Of a stretch of 64,000 nt of DNA, positions 23,387 to 33,185 are shown in pieces. Location of the stretch: contig CM019713.1 in assembly GCA_009760885.1 (NCBI GenBank), forward strand, positions 3,837,531-3,901,530, written 5' to 3'. The first letter of the stretch is position 1, and every line of letters starts with the position of its first letter. Both the position numbers and the translations under genes were made by a program. This DNA comes from Achatina immaculata (taxonomy: Eukaryota; Mollusca; Gastropoda; Stylommatophora; Achatinidae). The notes below the pieces were generated by a model. That model saw only the letters and a program-made list of their open reading frames with translations, had not been told where the DNA came from and ran no database searches.

Positions 23387-25228
23387 ATGACAGAAACACC
23401 AGAACTAGACATACTGAAATGGGAGGTCAGATATTTGAGGAGAGAAGTATCTAGATTAGGTAGAGAGTTGAGACAGGAAAGAAATATGAGAATACATTAC
23501 AATTTTTATCCTAGAACAGATGTTGGACAGACACACAACTCTTGTTATAGAAATGAGAGAGTTGGAAGAAGAAACAAATATCAAAACCAGGGACACTATA
23601 CAGACATGAGTTATAAAACCAGACAACCAGTCTACAACGACACAAGGTTTAGAGACAGCTACCAGTACAACTCTTTTAAAAGAAACGATTGCCATAAATA
23701 TGAGACGAAGAGGAATAAAACTAGGGTAGAATTAGTCGAGGCTGGTAGCCAGACAGTTAAGGACAGAAAAGACAGGTCAACAGACACAGAACTAGGCAGA
23801 TTAGCTCACACAATGGTTGATGTAAGTGTGGGGGTGAGCGAAGATTGTTTGGTAAGAAAGAGTGATGTAGCCACAAACACTTTACCCACAGAAACATGTG
23901 ATATTACCATAGAAACAGACAGCATCGTGTTAAAGGACGTAGCTACGCAGTCTTGTCTGACCAAGGATGAAGAAACAAATACGGTAGATGTAGTATTAGG
24001 AGATAGTTATACATGTATGTCAGAGACGAGGATTGATTTGAAAGAGGATCATGTAAGAGACTTCAACAATAGTCAGAGAATACTAGATAGTACAGAGGGC
24101 TCACAAGGTTATACAATAGGTGTTGTCACTGACATGACTGATGAAAGGCTGACATCAGATGATGATGATGATATCCCAGATGAAGATGAACTTAAAACAT
24201 TTATGAAAGATATCCTAAATTATGCCAGTAGGTCCCAATCACACACGACGAAGAATGAAATAATTAATGATGTACGCGTGGGCTATCCCGCATTAGATAA
24301 CAAATATGGACAGATATACATAGAAGATGCATTGAAGGATCTCATTGACCATGATCCGGCGTTAACCAGATGGTCACACATATGGAAACATCAGCCAAAC
24401 GCTAGTTCACAGATACAGGCAGTGAGGAACCTAAATACAACTGAGCGACACAATAATAAACACATAAAGACAAAACCCAGTAAACGGCCAGTAGATAAGG
24501 TAGAGAAAATCAGAAAGACAACATCAAAAGGATTTATTGTTCTTGACAATGAAGAAGTAGATAGAACCATGGAGAAATTGTGGAATTCTACTACACCTCC
24601 TCAGTCCACATCAGAGATGTTTGTGCAGATTAATAACGTTCACCGTAAGGCAGATCTCACATACAATTATGATTTTATAGAAGAAAAATGTAAAGCAAAA
24701 TATGGTGAGAGAGAAAATACAGTTTCAAATGATAACAAACTAGTAGGCAGCGTTCAAATAACGTCAAATAAAGGACAGGAAAAAGATAGTAGTAAAGAAA
24801 CAGTAGGATGGACTATAACAGCAGCAGAGATAAGGGCAGCATTAATAAAGGGTGGATGTGATGTAGACGCAGAACTTGGGAAGATTAGGTCAAACAAACC
24901 GCGTAATTGCTATGAAACTCGAGTTAAGCAACACTCAAATGAAACACCAAGGATTATTGCTAGTATCAGGAGACCTCCGATTACTCGGGAGACCATCCTT
25001 GCAAATCCAAATATCCCAGAAAATGACAAACGTTTGCCACTAGAAGGTTTTGGTTATGATGAGGAGGGACATTTGTTTTATCAGCATGGAATATCAAACC
25101 GTAATTCAAATCAGGATAAGACAGTTGTTAATGATGAATGGGTCTATGAGAAGTTAAATAATTACGCTACAGGAAACAGAGAAAGTAAATACAGAGGTAA
25201 AGGAATGAGACGAAATAGAAGGCGCTAA
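23387..25228 (+). CDS. 613-aa retrotransposon protein, gag-like position, no recognised domain
   Basis: The only long intact ORF of the element, in the place where Gag is normally encoded. The first ATG of the frame follows the leader, in the context GAAAATGACAG. Residues 5-32 (ELDILKWEVRYLRREVSRLG) are charged and heptad-like, a likely coiled coil. Residues 33-115 are basic and aromatic. Residues 120-200 hold a series of short TQT-like motifs (SQT 121-123, STDTE 131-135, ATNT 162-165, ATQS 186-189, ETNT 196-199), reminiscent of dynein light chain LC8 docking motifs; that is inference. An acidic run (DDDDD 258-262) is followed by a mixed region rich in Lys and Asn, and a strongly basic tail (601-613, RGKGMRRNRRR) could bind RNA. 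There is no CCHC zinc knuckle, protease, polymerase or integrase motif. I do not recognise the family. It stays open for 613 codons while most neighbouring element ORFs are broken, suggesting recent activity or selection. Confidence 0.75.
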   Translation: MTETPELDILKWEVRYLRREVSRLGRELRQERNMRIHYNFYPRTDVGQTHNSCYRNERVGRRNKYQNQGHYTDMSYKTRQPVYNDTRFRDSYQYNSFKRNDCHKYETKRNKTRVELVEAGSQTVKDRKDRSTDTELGRLAHTMVDVSVGVSEDCLVRKSDVATNTLPTETCDITIETDSIVLKDVATQSCLTKDEETNTVDVVLGDSYTCMSETRIDLKEDHVRDFNNSQRILDSTEGSQGYTIGVVTDMTDERLTSDDDDDIPDEDELKTFMKDILNYASRSQSHTTKNEIINDVRVGYPALDNKYGQIYIEDALKDLIDHDPALTRWSHIWKHQPNASSQIQAVRNLNTTERHNNKHIKTKPSKRPVDKVEKIRKTTSKGFIVLDNEEVDRTMEKLWNSTTPPQSTSEMFVQINNVHRKADLTYNYDFIEEKCKAKYGERENTVSNDNKLVGSVQITSNKGQEKDSSKETVGWTITAAEIRAALIKGGCDVDAELGKIRSNKPRNCYETRVKQHSNETPRIIASIRRPPITRETILANPNIPENDKRLPLEGFGYDEEGHLFYQHGISNRNSNQDKTVVNDEWVYEKLNNYATGNRESKYRGKGMRRNRRR

Positions 25229-25740
25229 TGATAAAATATTAATGACGTTATTTTAAGGTTCCAGTATTCTGAGTATGCAGGTTCAAGATTATTAGAATGC
25301 ATACTGTGTTACAGATTCACCTAATGTTAAGGTTACATAAATTGTTGGTGCTCATGATATATATCCATAATGGATTTGGCATTGATGATGTGAATTTTTT
25401 GCATTGCTACTAGGGTATTTTTAATGTTGAAATGCTCAGAAATTGAGAGTGTTAGTAGTATAACACTCTATGTATCTTTTGTATGGTGAATAATAATGTA
25501 ATATTGCATATTTTTGTATGATGAATGAAGTGCATACACAATATTTTTTGAGATATGGAAACAAACTTTTCATTTGTATTAAGAAGAGTAGGGTGAGATG
25601 TTTGGGTGTTGCCAGATTGTTTAGTGGAACCGAGAAGGTTGTGTTGTGATTATCAATACGAGGATACCCTCACCACTAAAAATGGTTGGCATAGAGGATG
25701 GAGACCCAAGAGTTATCATGATAGAGGAGTACTTGGGGGG
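25229..25740 (+). other. Retrotransposon interior, non-coding
   Basis: AT-rich sequence after the ORF stop with no long frame and no pol remnant that I can see. A short frame starts at 25646 and runs into the triplicated segment. Confidence 0.55.
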
Positions 25741-26256
25741 TAAAATAATTGAAGTCAGTGGAACAAATTTCGTGAGAATACGATGGGAGTATTCTGGTCT
25801 TTCAGGAACCAGTACATCACATTTTCACACTGAGTATGTATCAGGGAATGTGTATGAGATATCCTATGGTTGCCGCTGATGATGAGAAACGGCAGGTTTG
25901 TCGACTGAAAATTAAAATAATTGAAGTCAGTGGAACAAATTTCGTGAGAATACGATGGGAGTATTCTGGTCTTTCAGGAACCAGTACATCACATTTTCAC
26001 ACTGAGTATGTATCAGGGAATGTGTATGAGATATCCTATGGTTGCCGCTGATGATGAGAAACGGCAGGTTTGTCGACTGAAAATTAAAATAATTGAAGTC
26101 AGTGGAACAAATTTCGTGAGAATACGATGGGAGTATTCTGGTCTTTCAGGAACCAGTACATCACATTTTCAAACTGAGTATGTATCAGGGAATGTGTATG
26201 AGATATCCTATGGTTGCCACTGATGATGAGAAACGGGAGGTTTGTCGACTGAAAAG
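25741..26256 (+). repeat. Three tandem 172-bp copies inside the retrotransposon
   Basis: Copies start at 25741, 25913 and 26085, each at TAAAATAATTGAAGTCAGTG. They differ at only a few bases, so the amplification is recent. Each encodes KIIEVSGTNFVRIRWEYSGL and a following GTSTSHF segment in one frame, but 172 is not a multiple of three, so the copies are mutually out of frame and each ends at TGA. The conserved peptide may be a relic of a longer protein. Confidence 0.92.
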
Positions 26257-26683
26257 TCATCATAAGGTCAATAAAGTGATTCGTTTTGAGGTTGGGCCTC
26301 AAATGTAATGACAGTATTTTTGGTCATTTGAAAGAATGTATGCTTTTCTTTTTGAGTGTGTATGAGACATCATTTTGATGTAGAAGAGCAGCCATGAATT
26401 AATGTCTTACTGGAAATTTTTTTGAACAAGATACAAATATGGTGATACATGTTTTCTTCTTATGATAATTATGAATGATATATTGACAGAATGTGGTTAC
26501 CATGTTTATGGAGATGTAGTCGGTACCGTTAACATTCTGACTTAAACAAGGGGAGGTGACCGCAAAGTGATTTTTGTTGGTACTGTGGTCCACATGAAAA
26601 TATATTTTGGTAGCTCATTACTTACAAGGCACTTTGCTAGTTTTTTTTTGTGTAGTCATAATGTTAACAATATGACTTAAACG
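26257..26683 (+). other. Retrotransposon 3' interior
   Basis: Non-coding. A purine-rich motif (AACAAGGGGAGGT, about 26545-26557) resembles the terminal purine tract and could be a second plus-strand primer. Confidence 0.5.
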
Positions 26684-26693
26684 AGGGGAGGTA
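26684..26693 (+). other. Polypurine tract
   Basis: AGGGGAGG followed by TA lies immediately before the 3' LTR TG. This is the usual plus-strand primer position. Confidence 0.75.
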
Positions 26694-27739
26694 TGTAGCA
26701 TAGCCTTGTAAGTAATGATTATAGTTATTATAATTATTATTATTATTATTATTAGTGACATGATCAGGAATAAAGAATGTATTGGGGGGCAAAGAAGGTA
26801 TAGTTAGAGGAGCGAGGAACGGATACTCGGTACTTCAAAGACCTGATCAAAGGTAAAACCGTATCGATAGATCTGATAGATCGTGAGAGTGGTCCAGTTC
26901 TAGAGGTGCGACTTCGCGCGCACATGCAGTAGCCCAGGGGGGAACAATTGACCAGTAGATCAAAGACTGAACAGAGAACGGACTAGGTCCCGAAGCAGAT
27001 AACATGAAAGAGATGGTGGACTTGTTTAATTGGAGGTAACAATTGGACAGACGGAGATGAAAGCGACTAACGTGTATAGGGGTGTGGCTAACCCTAGGAT
27101 GCTAGTTGCGACTGGTTTTGGGCAACAAAGGATGACCCAATGACCGATACAACAATTGGAGGCGTGGTCTATGGAACGGAATTTACGAATATAAAAGGAG
27201 AGGTAGACAGGTGGAAAGAAGGAGGGCCGGCGAAGAGCAGATAGGGGTTCTGAGAGAGGAGGAGAAAGAGAGGAGACGCAGAGAGGAGGGGAAGAGGCAT
27301 TCAGCAAGAGAAATGTAGAGATAGAGACATAGTGTTAGATTGAACTAGTGTAGCAAGAGATCGTACAGTAATTGTTACCAAGAGCTTTTGTATTACTGAA
27401 TATTGTGAACGCTGCTTAAATACTGCTTGTAGAATTATGAGAATTATGATATTGTGATTTTGTGAGGTTACGTGTTACTATGATGAAAATAATGAAATGT
27501 GTATAATCTTGCCTATGCCTATTATTACAAGTGAGTTATCAGCTATACGTATTGATCATATTGATATTATTTGTCAAATTAAAATGAATCAGTGAAATGT
27601 TCATGAGAAATCTTCTATTGCCATTTATATGAAACTTCAATGTGAGATGTGAGGAGGAAAGAGTAACTGCTTGAATAATAAGATAGGACCAAGAACATCT
27701 TTTTGAACAATAACAGAAAATCAAATAAACATTGTTATA
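26694..27739 (+). repeat. 3' LTR
   Basis: Same termini as the 5' LTR (TGTAGC...GTTATA). It has a shorter (TTA)n run and one extra G near 26940. From 27613 to about 27730 it is unlike the 5' LTR, although both re-converge at the last dozen or so bases (AAATAAAC, ATTGTTATA). Confidence 0.93.
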
Positions 27740-27860
27740 CCAGGCCCCCGTTAGCCAGGCTAGACTTGTTACTGGGGGAGGGGGGTGGTATCAACAGAGA
27801 GATGGGACAGGGTCTTGATCAGTCAACCCTGATACCAGCATGTCAAAGAAAGCTATTTAA
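27740..27860 (+). repeat. R1 dispersed repeat, copy 4, 3' part
   Basis: Resumes with CCAGGCCCCCGTTAGCCAGG, then CTTGTTACTGGGGG, GGGACAGGGTCTTGATCAG and CAGCATGTCA, the expected continuation of 21750-21964. Confidence 0.88.
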
Positions 27861-28485
27861 CCCATTTCGGAATTTGTTGAAATGAGAAGCTGTGGAAGAA
27901 CCGAGACTTTGTGCGGTGAAATGGGATTACATAAAGAGCGGCGGTTTAGTCTGTAGCGAGAAAATGTGTAATTTCGTCGCCATTAGGTCGATCAGGACCC
28001 GAACTATTCAAAGACGGAGAACATAAGAAAACCGCACGGCGATAAAACTGACGAAGTGTCACGCCGTCGATAGTCTAAGTAATGGTCTAGCGATCTTATT
28101 GGCTCAAGCGGGGGCTGAGAAGATTACTAAATAAATGAAAGATGGAACAAAGAAGTTGGCAAGACGAGTCAAATAAAGAAGGAAAGAGTTTTAAGAGAGG
28201 AGAGAGAAAGAGAGAGGATGAGAAAGAGAGTGGGGGGGGGGATTAAAAAAGAGGACTGCTTTGTCTTCTTTCTACAGTTCAAGGTTACCTCGTGTTTGGA
28301 GACCAATGAGTCAATGCTATCGCTTCTGATCCTATCTGGACACGTGAATCAAGATGGCGGCGGGCTATTCTAACTTTTCTTATGTGCCGGAACTTACGGG
28401 CGCACTCAGTCAACATCACGTTTCATCATGAGCTCCGCAACAAGGATTGGCTTGATCCTGTTACTTGTACGATGATTTTAACATT
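27861..28485. other. Unannotated stretch
   Basis: Purine-rich in places (28175-28245). No gene or known repeat recognised. Confidence 0.45.
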
Positions 28486-28499
28486 AGCACTAACGTGCT

Positions 28500-28637
28500 T
28501 CTGAAGACTGCCCTGGAGAGTTGTCATAGACGATGCATCAGGAAAACAAGTTCCAATGCTTAGCATCGCATGTATTAAGGCAAGCGAGGAGAGGATTAAG
28601 GACGCCGGAAATAATATAATACATAGACACGAGAAAG
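28500..28637 (+). repeat. Outlying unit of the ~100-bp tandem repeat
   Basis: CAGGAAAACAAGTTCCAATG, TTAGCATCGCATGTATTAAG and GAGAGGATTAAGGACGCCGG match the units at 29570-29950. The LINE B fragment separates them. Confidence 0.65.
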
Positions 28638-29565
28638 AAACAGAATCCACCACCATACAATATAAAATTAAACGGAACTATTCTAAAGCAGGTACAGAAA
28701 TTCAAATACCTTGGAGCAGTAGTAACTTCAGATGGGAAATGCAGAACAGAAATTAGGAACAGAATAGGCCAAGCACAGACTGCATTTCAGAGAATGAGAA
28801 ACATATTATGCAACACATTCTTATTAATGAATGTTAGAAAACGAGTCTTAAAATGCTATATGAACCTATCTTGTTATATGGAAGTGAATCATGGACAACA
28901 GGCAGGTCTGCACAAAAATCATTGGAAGCAGTAGAAATGTGGTTTATTAGAAGAATGTTGCGAATTCACTGAACAGCAAAAATAACTAATAGATATTGTA
29001 TGAGAAGAGCTGTAGAGACAAAAAAAAATTCTTGTCCAAAAAATACGAGAGAGACATTATACTTTCATAGGACATGCAATGAAAAGGGGGGGGAGGGCAG
29101 TGAAAATATTGTAACAACAGGAAAAATAGAGGGAAGAAGAGCCAGGGGAAGACCGAGAGAAATTATACTGAAGAATCTGACGAGATGGTAGAATGTATGA
29201 AATAGGAAAAAAAGTAGGAGCAGCTTTATTACTTAACGATTATAAAGTTGTGACGTTTCGGCGTGAGCCTTAATCATACAAAAACATACAGGACGAAGAA
29301 ATAGAGTCACAACTTTGTAATCGTTAAGTAATAAAGCTGCTCCTACTTTTTTCCTATTTTATACATTCTGGTATCACAGCTTTACTGCAGTGCTTCGTGT
29401 ATAGTTGTATACTTATACACTAATTATTGTACTGACGAGATGGTGTGAGAGGAGATCACCAACTGAATTAATGGCCTGCATGAAAGATCGGGTACACTGG
29501 AGAAACTTAATAGCCTACGCTAGTCGGCACGCCACAGTGATGATGATGATGATCAACAGGGAGAA
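28638..29565 (+). pseudogene. RTE-like LINE B, 3' part, frameshifted and interrupted
   Basis: AGAAACAGAATCCACCACCA, then the KFKYLGAVVTSDGKCRTEI and RNRIGQAQTAFQRMRN segments, match the copy at 41426-42470. Several one-base indels break the frame. Sequence 29190-29431 is a hairpin insertion, after which LTRWCERRSPTELMACMKDR continues. It ends in an (ATG)n tail (29538-29552). It is 5'-truncated after the catalytic motif. Confidence 0.82.
29190..29431. mobile_element. Hairpin element copy 2 (Penelope/retrozyme-like candidate)
   Basis: A 242-bp insert in LINE B flanked by identical 13-bp CTGACGAGATGGT (29177-29189 and 29432-29444). Arms of 62-63 bp (29192-29254 and 29306-29367) are near-perfect inverted complements. 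On the minus strand the 51-bp loop contains TATGATTAAGGCTCACGCC followed by GAAACGTC, close to the CUGANGA / helix II / GAAA / GUC layout of minimal type I hammerhead ribozymes, with the catalytic G of CUGANGA changed to T. A 64-bp trailer with CACAGCTTTACTGCAGTG follows. The architecture matches 4687-5033. No ORF. Confidence 0.65.
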
Positions 29566-29567
29566 AA

Positions 29568-29955
29568 AAAAAGGTTTCGTAAAAAGCACATTAGAAAAAA
29601 AAAGAAGAAAACTTCAATGTTTAGCATTACGTGTATTAAAGTCAGGGGAGGAAAGGATTCAAGGATAGCGGGATGTAAGGATTGATTGAAAGCACACCAG
29701 AAAAACAAGTCCCGGTGTTTAGCAATATACATATATTAAGGACAGGGGATGAAAGGATTCATGGACAGCGCAAGGAAGGATTCATTGAAAACACATCAGA
29801 AAAACAAGCTCCAACGTTTAGAATTCCCTGCATTAAACGCAATGTAGAAATGACTCATAGACAGCAGGAAAAAAAAGGATTCATAAAGGGCACATCAGAG
29901 AGAGAGACAACAAAAAAAAAGCTCCAATGTTTAGTAATACATGTATTATGTATTT
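29568..29955 (+). repeat. Degenerate tandem repeat, about 100-113 bp period
   Basis: Four units carrying AAAACAAGCTCCAATGTTTAG-type cores, TGTATTAAGG-type blocks and GAAAGGATTCAAGG-type blocks. A fifth unit lies left of the LINE B insertion. Confidence 0.75.
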
Positions 29956-30269
29956 ATCGCCATTTATTTATGGTTGGTAAAAGATAAGGATATCTGCATC
30001 TATAACGAGCTCACTCAAAGCTGCCCTTAGGCTCAGAAGCCTCAGATTACCTGAAATGGCGGGAGTTTGGGAGAACCGGTATCAAGCATATTTTGAAAAC
30101 AAAATGGCCGTGAGACAGTTGAGTGCATTTGATCAACTAAATGGCTGGCAACCGTTATGTCTTATCTGTTCGCGGTATTGACGGGTAAATATTGTCATTT
30201 ATTTGGGGGGGGGGGGCAATCTTCTCTCATTTTTGTTTTATTCTGTTTCAATGCCATTTTCTCGTCCTG

Positions 30270-30301
<32 letters not shown>

Positions 30302-30865
30302 CACTCTTTCCCTCTCTTTCTCGTTGCTCTTTTTCTAAAACTTGAGAGGCGACTGGCATATTGTCTAACAAACCAGTATGTCCAGTTATTGATGAACTGA
30401 AAGTAATACAACTCACTCGCTCACTCTTCTTTGTATGTTTTCGTGGTCATATTGCTCGCCTATTCTTGTTTTAGTACCTCCCTCATCCTTTCTTTCACCT
30501 CCTACTTACTCCCTCTTTCGCCATAAACTTATTTACACCTTCTATTTTACTTCTTTATTACTTGAATTCTTATTTAGACACGTTAAACTCCTCCACCATA
30601 GAATGTTTCTTTGCCATATTTTCTATGCTTATGTCCTGTTTCTTGTAGCTTCCCCCCCCCCTTTTTCTTGTTTTTCTAGTTCCTTCATTCAACCCCCCCC
30701 CCCCATCTTCCGCCAAGTCGCCTGTTTTATGGGGCCCTCAAATAATTTACTACTTCCTCGTGTTATAAAGTTCAATATGATAAGATGATTTCTAGGTGTT
30801 GTACCACGGATGATAATCCAATCTCCTCTGTCTTTGTTCTCTGTTGTCTATGATAGTCCTAGCTT
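29956..30865. other. Unannotated stretch with (CT)n and poly-C/G runs
   Basis: Short (TC)n at 30270-30298 and homopolymer runs at 30204, 30652 and 30692. No gene recognised. Confidence 0.45.
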
Positions 30866-30869
30866 GTTT

Positions 30870-31345
30870 GTTTAAGGCCAAAAAGAAAATGACCCTAAAA
30901 ATGAGGAAAAGAGTATTACGGTGCCATACAGAATCAGTATCTCTATATGGCTGTGAAACTTCGACAGTTAAGAAAAGTTAAGACAAAGAAATTGGAAGCA
31001 GCAGAGATATGTGATTTTGGAGAAAGATGAAACAAATACCGTTGGCAGACAGAAAAAGAAATAAGGATGAGAGAAATTTCGGAACAACCAAGACACTAGT
31101 TAAAACTCTGAGATAAACAGTCAAAGTCTCTGGAACTTGTCATGATAAGACACACGTTGGAGAACTCATTAATAACTGGAAAATTCAGTGGGGGGGGGGG
31201 GGGGTGAGGGGAAGAACCAACAACAAAAATCTCACCGGGCTCACGAAGTGACATGGAAAAAAAACCATCTGAACTGAACGGAAACGCCAAGGATCGAACA
31301 AGATGGAGAAACATTGATCGTCAACGCCGTCCAGCAATGCATATA
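30870..31345 (+). pseudogene. RTE-like LINE fragment, heavily decayed
   Basis: Translation in shifting frames gives KMTLKMRKRVLRCHTESVSL, YGCETSTVKK and IEQDGETLIVNAVQQ. These align by eye with the C-terminal LINE pattern (xLYGCETWTxxK, then SRWRNxVVNVQ). Indels and a G run at 31191 break it. Confidence 0.55.
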
Positions 31346-31359
31346 ATAATAAAAGCATG

Positions 31360-32335
31360 CCAGTGATTGTCGTACCTTGTCTATGATTCCCCTGTTTTGT
31401 CTATGATGATTCTTTCTTGTCTGTGATCGTCCTGTTATGTCTCTTGTCTCTCTGTCTGGTCGTTGTTTGTTCTATTATGTCTCTTGTCTCTCTGTCTGGT
31501 CGTTGTTTGTTCTATTATGTCTCTTGTCGTCCTGTCTGGTCGTTGTTTGTTCTATTATGTCTCTTGTCGCTCTGTCTGGTCGTTGTTTGTTCTATTATGT
31601 CTCTTGTCTCTCTGTCTGGTCGTTGTTTGTTCTATTATGTCTCTTGTCTCTCTGTCTGGTCGTTGTTTGTTCTATTATGTCTCTTGTCTCTCTGTCTGGT
31701 CGTTGTTTGTTCTATTATGTCTCTGGTCGTCCTGTCTTGTCTATGAGTGTTTTATTATTTCTCTTGTCGTTTTATCTTGTCTGTGATTATCCTATTATGC
31801 CTCTTGTCGTCCTATCTTGTCTATGATTGTCCTATTATATCTCTTTTCGTCCTATCTTGTCTATGACTATTTTATTATTCCTCTTTGTCGTCTTATCTTG
31901 TCTATGATTGTTGTATTACTTCTCCTGTCGTCCTATCTTGGCCTTGACTGTCACATCTTGTCTATGCTTGTCCTTTCACGCCTGTCGCCAGTCCTATCTT
32001 GTCTGTGATTGCCCTGTCTTGCCTATGATTGTCCTATCTTGTCTGTGATTGCCCTGTCTTGTCTATGATTGTTCTATCTTGTCTGTGATTGCCCTGTCTT
32101 GCCTATGATTGCCCTATCTTGTCTGTGATTGCCCTGTCTTGTCTATGATTGTTCTATCTTGCTTATGACTGGCCTGTCTTGCCTATGATTGCCCTATCTT
32201 GTCTGTGATTGCCCTGTCTTGCCTATGATTGTTCTATCTTGCTTATGACTGGCCTGTCTTTTCTCCGACTGCCTCATGGTATTTATGACTGTCCCGGGAG
32301 TACACTTCGATACTTGCCATTGTCTTATCTTGTCT
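31360..32335 (+). repeat. Minisatellite, 20/40-bp higher-order period
   Basis: The first part (31437-31730) is about seven near-identical 40-bp units containing GTCTGGTCGTTGTTTGTTC and TATTATGTCTCTT. Flanking parts are 20-bp units such as CTTGTCTATGATTGTCCTAT. Open frames in all three phases carry the same rotated peptides. Confidence 0.93.
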
Positions 32336-32639
32336 GTGACTGCCCTGTCTATTCTGTGACAACTTTCATTTCCTCATTGGGACAACACAGGCATGAGAGA
32401 ACAAACGGAAAAGAAGTAACAGAAACCCTCATAAAACTGTTTCGCCGTGGATGCACTGTTAGAAAGTTGCGGGACATTAGGAATCCACCACAGAGGAGTT
32501 TCCTCATAAATATGGATGAAAGGGTTGTGGACATTTCAGAGGCTACAGTAGCTCAGAAAAGAAATAATAAAAAAGGCGTGGTATGCATGAGGGCCAGGCC
32601 CTGAATTCATAAACGACAATTCTGCCTCTGCGTCGTTTT

Positions 32640-32759
32640 ACGTCAGTGTGAAAGCGAATCGCATAAATTATGTAAGTGGACGTCGTAAAGGGTGTAAGTG
32701 AATCACATAAACGCTGTAAGTAAACGGCCAAAAACAATGTAAGTGAACCGCACAAACTG

Positions 32760-32760
<1 letters not shown>
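32640..32760 (+). repeat. Degenerate minisatellite, ~24-bp period, left part
   Basis: Units like CGCATAAACGCTGTAAGTGA. The array resumes at 33050-33180, so the LINE C fragment sits inside it. Confidence 0.6.
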
Positions 32761-32804
<44 letters not shown>

Positions 32805-33050
32805 CTGTTTCTTCTCTTCGTACTGCACTCGACCAACCTAGTCCCTGTCCATTTCTTGACGTTGTCCATCCATCTACGTCGCTGTCGTCCTCTTGTTCTC
32901 CTTCCCTTCAATCTTGCTCTCGAGAAAGGGTCTTCAGTATACTACTACTGTCCCTCTTCACATGCTCAAAAAACATGGGCACTAACACCATATCCCTATG
33001 TGCCTCTAAGGCATGACAGGATTACCTTTACCTTTTACCTTTTTTTTTGT
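32761..33050 (-). pseudogene. LINE C 3' end with (GAT)n tail
   Basis: On the minus strand it reads MKGRRTRGRQRRRWMDNVKK, then WTGTRLVECS, followed by a run of GAT triplets (32761-32802 on the plus strand). The basic GRRxRGRQR segment and W-rich end are typical of LINE reverse-transcriptase C-termini. Flanking minisatellite units on both sides show it is an insertion. Confidence 0.65.
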
Positions 33051-33185
33051 AGGTAAAGAACAAAAACAGTTCAAGTAAAGCACACAAACTGTGTATGTAA
33101 ACGGCGAGAACAACGTAAATGGACCACACAAACTGTATAAACTAAGCGGCATAAACAGCGTAAGTGAACCTGTAAACAGAAAAAC
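33051..33185 (+). repeat. Degenerate minisatellite, ~24-bp period, right part
   Basis: CACAAACTGTGTATGTAAAC, AACGTAAATGGACCACAC and GCGTAAGTGAACC continue the array at 32640. Confidence 0.6.

Larger units (their letters stand above)
21965..27739 (+). mobile_element. LTR retrotransposon, single-ORF, pol-less, structurally complete
   Basis: It has two LTRs (1042 and 1046 bp), a 4-bp target duplication, a primer-binding site next to the 5' LTR, a purine tract next to the 3' LTR, and an interior of about 3.7 kb. The interior has one long intact ORF (23387-25228) and a triplicated 172-bp segment. I find no protease DTG/DSG, reverse-transcriptase YxDD, RNase H or integrase motif in any frame. This organisation resembles non-autonomous classes with a single gag-like ORF (TR-GAG or LARD type), so mobility would need enzymes supplied elsewhere. 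Two solo LTRs with the same termini lie at 34766 and 47859. Superfamily is not determinable from this copy. Confidence 0.9.

Noticed and set aside
29432..29475. CTGACGAGATGGTG...GAA as a hammerhead core
   Set aside because: This sequence is LINE B coding DNA (LTRWCERRSP) found also in the 42.3-kb copy, so the resemblance is chance.
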